Below the pieces are notes generated by a model. That model made no database searches. It was not told the origin of the DNA and saw only the letters and a program-made list of their open reading frames with translations. Position numbers and translations under genes: made by a program. From Stutzerimonas stutzeri (GTDB lineage Bacteria > Pseudomonadota > Gammaproteobacteria > Pseudomonadales > Pseudomonadaceae): a stretch of 54,176 bases of DNA. Below, one piece after another: positions 9,876 to 16,479 of this stretch. Where the stretch lies: positions 1 through 54,176 of the forward strand of contig NZ_JAMOII010000024.1 of NCBI RefSeq assembly GCF_024448985.1, in the 5' to 3' direction. How positions within the stretch are numbered: the first letter of the stretch is position 1; each line of letters opens with the position of its first letter.

Positions 9876-11281
9876 GACATCAGCTCCCGCTGCAGGTGCG
9901 GCAGCTGTTCCAGCATTGCCGCCTCGTCGTCCAGTTGCCGAAGGTCGAGCCAGAGCGCGTCTTCGGCGAGCCGGCCAAGGACCGGAATCGGTAGGCAGCG
10001 CAAGGCTTCTTCCAGCTGGCGCAGACTGCGGCCGCGCAGCCGCTTGGGTTGCAGCGGGCTGATACAAACCGCGGAGCTTGGCAGTCGTGCCACCGGCTGT
10101 GCGCCGCTGCCGATCATGCCCAGTGCGTCGCGGACAGCAACCTGCCAGTTTTCGCCGAGTGCCGTGGCGATTGCCGGCGCAATTCGTTCGGCTTGTGCAC
10201 GGATCTGCTCCTGCGGGCGGCTGAGCAGGCGCAGGCTGGTCAGGCGTTCGGCCAGGCGATCAGGGTCGCGATAGAGATTGAGCACTGCTTCCAGTGCGGC
10301 CAGGGTCAGTTTGTCTACCCGCAGGGCGCGTTTGAGAGGGTTCTTCTTGATCTTCTTGATCAGCTCGCGGCTGCCTACGATCAGCCCGGCCTGAGGGCCG
10401 CCGAGCAGTTTGTCGCCACTGAAGGTGACGATATCGGCGCCGTCGCGCAGGGCTTCCTGGACGGTCGGCTCCTTCGGCAGGCCCCAGCGCGACAGGTCGA
10501 CTAGGCTACCGCTGCCCAGGTCCTCCAGCAGCGGCAAGCCATATGCGTGAGCGATGGACGCCAGCTCGGCCGTGGCGACGCTTGCAGTGAAGCCCTGCAC
10601 GCTGTAGTTGCTGGTATGTACGCGCATCAACAGGCCGCTGCGCGGGCTGATGGCGGTTTCGTAGTCGCGCGCGTGGGTGCGATTGGTGGTGCCCACTTCA
10701 TGCAGCTTCACCCCGGCTCTGGCCATGATGTCGGGGATGCGGAAGGCGCCGCCGATCTCGATCAGTTCGCCACGGGAGATGATGCCTTCCTTGCGTGCGC
10801 CGAGGCTGTTGAGTGCCAGCAGTACGGCGGCGGCATTGTTGTTGACCACGGTGACGGCTTCGGCGCCGGTCAGCTCGCGGATCAGCCCCTCGATCAGATC
10901 GTCGCGATCACCGCGCTTGCCGCTGGCCAGATCGAATTCGAGATTCAACGGGTAGCGAGCCGCAAGGGTGATCGCCTCGATGGCTTCGTCGGGAAGCAGC
11001 GCGCGGCCGAGGTTGGTATGCAGCACCGTGCCGGTAAGGTTGAATACGCGACGTACGCGGCTGCGGTGCTGGCTGGCGAGGCGCTCCCCGGCGCGCCCGG
11101 CAAGCACGGCCTCTGACAATTCCAGCGCGGCGAGCTGACCGTGGCGGGCCGGCTCGCGTAACTCATCGAGCAGATCACGTAGCGTACCGAGCAGCGCTTC
11201 GCGGCCGTAGCGCTGCTGCAGGGGTGCGCAAGCAGGCGCACGCAGCAGACGGTCCACCGAGGGCAGGCGAACGCTGCTCAT
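9872..11281 (-). CDS. selA: L-seryl-tRNA(Sec) selenium transferase SelA
   Basis: A PLP enzyme that converts Ser-tRNA(Sec) to Sec-tRNA(Sec) using selenophosphate. The 469-residue length is normal for bacterial SelA. It has the SelA-type stretch [15 protein letters not shown] at about 82-96 and the PLP lysine, probably K291, in [13 protein letters not shown]. It overlaps selB by 4 nt and heads the selA-selB-selC group. No selD (selenophosphate synthase) or selenoprotein gene is in the window; both must lie elsewhere if the system works. Confidence 0.95.
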   Translation of the reverse strand: MSSVRLPSVDRLLRAPACAPLQQRYGREALLGTLRDLLDELREPARHGQLAALELSEAVLAGRAGERLASQHRSRVRRVFNLTGTVLHTNLGRALLPDEAIEAITLAARYPLNLEFDLASGKRGDRDDLIEGLIRELTGAEAVTVVNNNAAAVLLALNSLGARKEGIISRGELIEIGGAFRIPDIMARAGVKLHEVGTTNRTHARDYETAISPRSGLLMRVHTSNYSVQGFTASVATAELASIAHAYGLPLLEDLGSGSLVDLSRWGLPKEPTVQEALRDGADIVTFSGDKLLGGPQAGLIVGSRELIKKIKKNPLKRALRVDKLTLAALEAVLNLYRDPDRLAERLTSLRLLSRPQEQIRAQAERIAPAIATALGENWQVAVRDALGMIGSGAQPVARLPSSAVCISPLQPKRLRGRSLRQLEEALRCLPIPVLGRLAEDALWLDLRQLDDEAAMLEQLPHLQRELMS

Positions 11282-11472
11282 GGCTGATTATCCGATCGGT
11301 GGCTCGATACGAGAAGGGTGGTGGGAGCGCTCGTCATGCTGACGGCGTAAAACCCTGTCATGAGGTTGCCTGACACGCAGGACTCCATTCTTTTTAGTAT
11401 TTTCCGAGCAGCATAGACGCTTAATTCCTCACAGGGTTCAGCCGAGCTGCGCGCTTCCCGCTGCCAAAAACG

Positions 11473-11494
11473 AAAAAACCCGGCAAGCCGGGTT
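11473..11494 (-). terminator. strong rho-independent terminator (minus strand)
   Basis: An 8-bp perfect stem (AACCCGGC/GCCGGGTT) with a 2-nt loop is followed on the minus strand by six T residues. There is no T tract on the plus side, so it acts on minus-strand transcription. No annotated gene ends here: the Tim44-like gene already has its own hairpin at 11646-11671. Confidence 0.85.
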
Positions 11495-11590
11495 CAGAAT
11501 GCTGCTAAAGGAAACAGCGCCGCTCGGAGGGCGGGTCCTACGTCGTTTCGCTGAGCTTTAGCTGATTTAAGGGCATCCCTGGATACTGAC
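11473..11590 (-). ncRNA. candidate small RNA upstream of selA
   Basis: A possible minus-strand transcript of about 118 nt. A promoter-like pair lies at 11621-11626 (TTGCCG) and 11597-11602 (CATAAA) with an 18-nt spacer, and a strong terminator ends the unit at 11473. No open frame of useful length is inside. The whole gap 11282-11722 (441 nt) otherwise holds only the selA leader and the terminator of the gene above. I do not recognise a known small RNA family. The call rests on promoter and terminator geometry only. Confidence 0.4.
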
Positions 11591-11645
11591 TAGTGGTTTA
11601 TGAGACAGGTCAGGACGAGCCGGCAATAAAACGATTCGCCTTGAA

Positions 11646-11671
11646 AACGAAACCCCGCAGTTAGCGGGGTT
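11646..11671 (-). terminator. probable terminator of the Tim44-like gene
   Basis: An 8-bp stem AACCCCGC/GCGGGGTT with a 5-nt loop (11651-11671) is followed on the minus strand by TCGTTTTC. It lies about 50 nt past the stop of the Tim44-like gene. Confidence 0.6.
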
Positions 11672-11722
11672 CGTTATTGCTGAGCCCGATTAAGCCCGGA
11701 CTCTGGGCGGCGCCTGCGCGTA

Positions 11723-12565
11723 TCAGGCGTTCTGACGGATACCCGCGACCAGCCACGGCTGGTTCTCGCCCTGTGCACGCTCCATGCGCCAGCTTTCGCT
11801 GAAGGGCTCGCCCTGGTCGAAGCGCGAGTTTTTCGCGACGCCAGTGAAGGTCAGCGTGGCGGTGGTCTTCTCGGCATTGTCATCCACGCCGTCGAGCTGG
11901 ATCTGCAGGTCATCGACATAGGTCGACTGGTAGGCGTCGCCAATCTCGGCACGCTCACGCTTGAGGAATTCAAGCAGCTGCGGCGTGACGAACTCGGAAA
12001 TCTTGTCCATTTCGTTGGCGTCCCAGTGCTGCTGCAGCGACATGAAATGCTCGCGTGCCGCACCGACGAAGCTCTGCTCGTTGAACCAGGCCGGCGCGTT
12101 GATAACCGGTGCGTTGGCAACGGTTGCGCTGCTGCCGCCGAAGATGGACGGTTGCTGCGGCATTTCGCGCTGCATCGGCGCATGGCCGGCCACGGCTGGC
12201 TGCTGTTGGCGACGGCGGGCGGCCAGGAAGCGGAACAGCAGGAACGCGATCAGGCCGAAGATAAGGATATCCATGAACTGAATGCCTTCGAAGCCGTCGC
12301 CCATGAACATCGAGGCGAGCAGACCGCCTGCGGCGAGGCCGGCGAGCGGGCCGAGCCAGCGCGAAGCACCGCTAGCCGCGGCCGGTTGTTGGCGGCCTGC
12401 TTGCTGTGTGGCTGCGTCATTGCGTTGTTGAGGCTGCGCCTGGCGGGTCTGGTGGCTGGGCGCCGAACCAAAGCTCTTGCCGCCGCCGAAGCGCTTGGCG
12501 TGCACGTCGAGACTGAGGGTCAGACCGATACACAGCGCCATGAAAATGCTAAGCACACGTTGCAT
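11723..12565 (-). CDS. Tim44-like domain membrane protein
   Basis: A 280-residue protein. A cleavable or anchoring N-terminal hydrophobic segment (about 1-23, ending VHA) is followed by a Gln/Ala-rich low-complexity linker. Two hydrophobic stretches follow at about 70-88 and 96-115, then a soluble C-terminal domain (about 155-280) resembling bacterial Tim44-like domains (REHFMSLQQHWDANEMDKISEF). The domain is an NTF2-like fold in homologues. The cellular role in bacteria is not established. It is monocistronic, with a probable terminator downstream. Confidence 0.8.
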   Translation of the reverse strand: MQRVLSIFMALCIGLTLSLDVHAKRFGGGKSFGSAPSHQTRQAQPQQRNDAATQQAGRQQPAAASGASRWLGPLAGLAAGGLLASMFMGDGFEGIQFMDILIFGLIAFLLFRFLAARRRQQQPAVAGHAPMQREMPQQPSIFGGSSATVANAPVINAPAWFNEQSFVGAAREHFMSLQQHWDANEMDKISEFVTPQLLEFLKRERAEIGDAYQSTYVDDLQIQLDGVDDNAEKTTATLTFTGVAKNSRFDQGEPFSESWRMERAQGENQPWLVAGIRQNA

Positions 12566-12668
12566 TGAGTGTTCCCGCTTTTAATTAGTGGAAGTACGCG
12601 CGTCATCCTGCCCAGTGCCGCGAAACAACGCCAGCGCTAAATGATTTCAGGCTTTTGCTTTGGAAGTG

Positions 12669-12788
12669 ATGGCGCTTTGGTATCGCTTTTGGTCGGCTGA
12701 AGAGCAGAAATGCAAGCAGCGCACCCTCGAGGCCACGTACGCGGCGTACTGTTCAGTGGCAGTGCTGCTGCTTTTCGGCGTTGGTTAA
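12669..12788 (+). CDS. candidate small membrane protein, 39 residues
   Basis: A short open frame begins MALWYRFWSAEEQ and ends with a hydrophobic tail (SVAVLLLFGVG). It starts at an ATG with GGAAG 2 nt upstream. The TAA stop is followed immediately by a rho-independent terminator at 12789-12823, the layout expected of a genuine tiny gene. It has a charged N-terminal half (EEQKCKQR) and one probable C-terminal membrane segment. I recognise no family. The rest of the 12566-12901 gap holds the leader of the Tim44-like gene and a REP-like palindrome. The alternative is a small RNA in which the frame is accidental. Confidence 0.5.
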   Translation: MALWYRFWSAEEQKCKQRTLEATYAAYCSVAVLLLFGVG

Positions 12789-12823
12789 AGGGGCGCACCG
12801 CCTTGATCGGCGCGCCTCTTTTT
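12789..12823 (+). terminator. rho-independent terminator after the 39-residue ORF
   Basis: Stem AGGGGCGC (12789-12796) pairs with GCGCCTCT (12812-12819) with one G-U pair, has an inner CCG/CGG extension, and runs into five T residues. It can only serve a plus-strand transcript, and no listed plus-strand gene lies upstream. Confidence 0.85.
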
Positions 12824-12854
12824 ATGTCTGTTTCAACTTACCAATCCGAACAGC

Positions 12855-12872
12855 GGTGGGCTTCAGCCCACC
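12855..12872. repeat. REP-like palindrome
   Basis: A perfect 8-bp inverted repeat GGTGGGCT/AGCCCACC with a 2-nt centre. It is the same core as the repeat pair at the start of the window (1-90). Confidence 0.6.
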
Positions 12873-12901
12873 ATTCCCGTTTCACGAACCGAGCGAGCGG
12901 C

Positions 12902-14011
12902 TCAGCGCCAGTTATAGAGCTCTTTCTCGGATATTTCGTGCATGGGTTTGACCTGCGCCTGGAACGCCTTCATCGACGCCCAGATACGGCCGTTCAGCTC
13001 GCTTTGTGCGGCCAGCTCACCAAGCACGGCATCGGACTGCTCGCGCATGGCGGCCAGCACCTCGTCGGGGAAGCGCTTGAGTTCGGTGCCCTGCTGCTTC
13101 AACTGATCGAGCGCGAGGGCGTTGTTGTAGACATAGTCGTCGATCATGTCACGGCTTGCTGCGCCGGCGGCCTCGGTGAGAATGGCGCGCAGATCGCCCG
13201 GCAGGCTGTCGAGCGCTTTCTGATTGACCAGCAACTCCAGCACCGCCTGCGGCTCCTGCCACCCGGGGTAGTAGTAGTACTTCGCTGCCTTGTGCAGGCC
13301 GAAAGCGAGATCGTTATAAGGGCTGACCCAGTCGGTGGCATCGATCGCGCCGGTCTGCAGCGCCGTGAAGACTTCGCCGCCGGGCATGTTGACGGTGGTC
13401 GCGCCGAGCCGGCTCAACACTTCGCCACCCAGGCCGGGTGTACGGATCTTCAAGCCCTGAAGGTCCTGCAGCGAGTTGATTTCCTTGTTGAACCAGCCGC
13501 CCATCTGCATGCCGGTATTACCCACGACGAACGGCTTGACGCCGTGCGGTGCGTACGCTTCGTCCCAAAACGCCTGGCCGCCGCCGCGGGTCAGCCAGGC
13601 GTTCATTTCGCTGGTCGAGAGGCCGAAGGGTACCGAGGTGAAGAATTGAGCCGTAGGTACTTTGCCCTTCCAGTAATAGGCGGCGCCGTGGCCGACTTCG
13701 GCGGTGCCGCGCGAGACCGCATCGAATACCTCGAGGGCAGGCACCAGCTCGCCGGCGGCGTAGACCTTGATGGTCAGCCGCCCATTGCTCATGGCATTGA
13801 CGCGCTCGGCCAACCGCTCGGCTGATGTGCCCAGGCCTGGATAGTTCTTCGGCCAGGCGGTGACCATCTTCCAGTTGTAGGTTTTAGGCGCTTCGCTGGT
13901 AGCTGGTTGCGACTCAGCGGTGGATTCGACTTTCTTCTCATCGTTACAGCCTGCAAGGCCGAGTGTTGCAAGCAGGGCAGCGGCGGCACCAAACAAGTGA
14001 CGGCGTTTCAT
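12902..14011 (-). CDS. TRAP transporter solute-binding lipoprotein (DctP family)
   Basis: A 369-residue periplasmic binding protein. The N-terminus is a lipoprotein signal with lipobox LAGC at about 19-22, followed by a Ser/Glu-rich linker. The mature domain fits the DctP/TakP-type TRAP binding fold, with the stretch LKIRTPGLGGEVLSRLGAT containing the conserved Arg expected to contact a substrate carboxylate. Substrates of relatives are dicarboxylates or 2-oxo acids; the ligand here is not determined. No DctQ or DctM membrane subunit is adjacent, so it either pairs with subunits elsewhere or is an orphan. A lipidated TRAP binding protein is less usual than a freely secreted one. Confidence 0.85.
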   Translation of the reverse strand: MKRRHLFGAAAALLATLGLAGCNDEKKVESTAESQPATSEAPKTYNWKMVTAWPKNYPGLGTSAERLAERVNAMSNGRLTIKVYAAGELVPALEVFDAVSRGTAEVGHGAAYYWKGKVPTAQFFTSVPFGLSTSEMNAWLTRGGGQAFWDEAYAPHGVKPFVVGNTGMQMGGWFNKEINSLQDLQGLKIRTPGLGGEVLSRLGATTVNMPGGEVFTALQTGAIDATDWVSPYNDLAFGLHKAAKYYYYPGWQEPQAVLELLVNQKALDSLPGDLRAILTEAAGAASRDMIDDYVYNNALALDQLKQQGTELKRFPDEVLAAMREQSDAVLGELAAQSELNGRIWASMKAFQAQVKPMHEISEKELYNWR

Positions 14012-14056
14012 GAGTGAGTTTTCCTTTGACGAATTTTTATTAGGTTGACGTGCACG

Positions 14057-16249
14057 TCATAGCGCTTGGAGTTTGGCATAACTGAGCATCAACCACTTGC
14101 TCCCTTCGCTTTCGAAATTCACCTGAACGCGAGCTTGTGCGCCTGAGCCCTCGAAGTTCAGGATGGTGCCTTCGCCAAACAGCGAGTGCGAGACGCGTTG
14201 GCCAAGATTAAATGGCGTTTCCGGCACGTTGGCGCCGTCGAACAGAGAGCCGCCGCCCATGCCCCGGCTGTTGAAGCTACGACTAACCGTATTGCTCAGG
14301 CGCACCTCGCTGATCAGCGCGGGCGGCACTTCGCGGATAAAGCGCGAGATTTTGTTATAGGTCTCGCTGCCATATAGCCGTCGGGTTTCGGCGTAGGTGA
14401 CAATCAGCTGCTGCATGGCGCGGGTGATACCGACGTAGGCCAGGCGACGTTCTTCTTCGAGACGGCCAGGTTCTTCCAGGCTCATCTTGTGCGGAAACAG
14501 CCCTTCTTCCATGCCTACCAGGAACACCAGCGGGAACTCCAGGCCCTTGGCGCTGTGCAGTGTCATCAACTGCACGCTGTCCTCGTGATCGCCTGCCTGC
14601 TGCTCGCCGGCTTCCAGCGAAGCGTGGTCGAGAAAGGCGGCAAGCGGTGTCTGCTCGTCTTCTTCCTCTTCGCTGTAGTTATCGAAGGCGCGTGCGGCGG
14701 AGACCAGCTCCTCGAGGTTTTCCACCCGCGCCTGGGCCTTTTCGCCCTTTTCGTCGCGGTGGTAGGCGAGCAGACCGGATTGTTCGATGACCAACTGCGC
14801 CATGTTGTGCAGCTGCATGCCTTCGACTTTGAGCGCGAGGGTATCGATCAGCTCGACGAAGCCGTTCAGTGCGCTGGCCGCTCGGCCCGATACCACCTTG
14901 GTGCCCACCGCCTGGTGCAGCGCCGCCCATAGCGACAAGCCTTGCGCGCGGGCCAGCTGGCGCAGCGCTTCGACAGTCTTTTCACCGATGCCGCGTGCCG
15001 GCACGTTGATCACCCGTTCCAGCGCCGCGTCGTTATCGCGGGTCTGGATCAGGCGCAGGTAGGCCATGGCGTTCTTGATCTCGGCGCGCTCGAAGAAGCG
15101 TTGGCCGCCGTAGATGCGGTAGGGGATCTTCTCGCGCAGCAGGGCTTCTTCCAGTACCCGCGATTGGGCGTTGGAGCGATAGAGAATGGCGATCTCGCTG
15201 CGCGCCAGCCCTTCTTTCTTGATCGCGCTTTCGATGCTCTCGACTACATAGCGCGCTTCGTCGTGTTCGTTGAAGGCGGCATAAAGGCTGATCGGCTCGC
15301 CTTCACAGCCTTCGGTCCAGAGCTCCTTGCCCAGCCGCCCCTGGTTGTTGGCGATCAGCGCGTTAGCGGCTTTGAGGATGCAAGCGGTGGAGCGGTAGTT
15401 CTGCTCCAGTCGGATGGTTTCGGCGTCCTGGAAGTCTTCGCTGAACTGGTGCAGGTTTTCGACCCGCGCGCCGCGCCAGCCGTAGATAGACTGGTCGTCG
15501 TCGCCCACCACCATCAGGCTCTCGCCACCCTTGGCCAGCAGGCGCAGCCAGGCGTACTGCACGGCGTTAGTGTCCTGGAACTCGTCCACCAGAATGTGGC
15601 GGAAGCGGCGCTGATAGTGGTCGAGCAGGCCCGGGTTATCGCGCCACAGATCCAGGGCGCGCAGCAGCAGCTCAGAAAAATCGATGACGCCAGCGCGCGC
15701 GCAGGCCTCTTCGTACGCCTGGTAGATGCTCAGCATCGTTGCCAGAAACAGGTCGCCGCTGGGCTGGATGTGCTGCGGGCGCAGGCCTTCATCCTTCTGC
15801 CCGTTTATCCACCATTGAGCCTGGCGCGCCGGCCAGCGCTGCTCGTCGAGGCCCAGTTCGCGGATCACCCGCTTGACCAGCCGCTGCTGATCGTCGGAGT
15901 CGAGGATCTGAAAGTTCTGCGCCAGCTTGGCTTCCTGCCAATGCGCCCGAAGCAGGCGGTGCGCCAGCCCGTGGAAGGTGCCGACCCACATGCCCTGCGG
16001 GTTGACCTGCATCAGCTGTTCGATACGCTGGCGCATCTCGGCGGCGGCCTTGTTGGTGAAGGTCACCGACAGAATCGAATGCAGCGAGGCGCGCTCGACC
16101 TGGTGCAGCCAGGCGATGCGATGCACCAATACGCGGGTCTTGCCCGAGCCGGCGCCAGCGAGGACCAATTGACGACCTAGCGGCGCGGCCACGGCCTGGC
16201 GCTGGGCGTCGTTGAGGGAGTTCAGGAGGAGAGAGAGATCGTCATGCAT
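14057..16249 (-). CDS. uvrD: DNA helicase II UvrD
   Basis: An SF1 3'-5' helicase acting in nucleotide excision repair and mismatch repair. The 730-residue protein has Walker A GAGSGKT at 32-38, motif II VDEFQDTN at 221-228, and later motifs QNYRST and VGITRA. The C-terminal tail (LFGEGTILNFEGSG) fits the Tudor-like domain. I chose the ATG at 16249 (MHDDLSLLLN) rather than one three codons upstream because family members begin at this point. It is divergent from the PAS-GGDEF-EAL gene. Confidence 0.95.
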   Translation of the reverse strand: MHDDLSLLLNSLNDAQRQAVAAPLGRQLVLAGAGSGKTRVLVHRIAWLHQVERASLHSILSVTFTNKAAAEMRQRIEQLMQVNPQGMWVGTFHGLAHRLLRAHWQEAKLAQNFQILDSDDQQRLVKRVIRELGLDEQRWPARQAQWWINGQKDEGLRPQHIQPSGDLFLATMLSIYQAYEEACARAGVIDFSELLLRALDLWRDNPGLLDHYQRRFRHILVDEFQDTNAVQYAWLRLLAKGGESLMVVGDDDQSIYGWRGARVENLHQFSEDFQDAETIRLEQNYRSTACILKAANALIANNQGRLGKELWTEGCEGEPISLYAAFNEHDEARYVVESIESAIKKEGLARSEIAILYRSNAQSRVLEEALLREKIPYRIYGGQRFFERAEIKNAMAYLRLIQTRDNDAALERVINVPARGIGEKTVEALRQLARAQGLSLWAALHQAVGTKVVSGRAASALNGFVELIDTLALKVEGMQLHNMAQLVIEQSGLLAYHRDEKGEKAQARVENLEELVSAARAFDNYSEEEEDEQTPLAAFLDHASLEAGEQQAGDHEDSVQLMTLHSAKGLEFPLVFLVGMEEGLFPHKMSLEEPGRLEEERRLAYVGITRAMQQLIVTYAETRRLYGSETYNKISRFIREVPPALISEVRLSNTVSRSFNSRGMGGGSLFDGANVPETPFNLGQRVSHSLFGEGTILNFEGSGAQARVQVNFESEGSKWLMLSYAKLQAL

Positions 16250-16479
16250 GGGCGCCATTCTATCCGCAAACCGGTTCGGCTCGCTCGCGCAACGGACAGG
16301 CGCGTTGACTTGAGCGTCACTGGATCAGGTTTGCCGCGCCAGACGCAACGCCCAGGATGCAAAGGCGTTCTCGTTCGTTGGTCGGAACGCACTGTTGTCT
16401 TTGGCCGGCAACATGCCATCATCCGGACCATCAGCTGCGGCGAACAATGCCTTTCAGACACCTATAACAAGAGTGCTCG

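Noticed and set aside
7956-10067. 703-residue form of SelB starting at 10067
   Set aside because: The extra 64 residues overlap selA, are low-information, and the GTPase domain begins exactly at the ATG at 9875 with ATGA coupling.
14942-16180. 412-codon open frame antisense to uvrD
   Set aside because: It mirrors the uvrD codon pattern in GC-rich DNA, lacks any recognisable domain, and the uvrD motifs on the other strand are complete.
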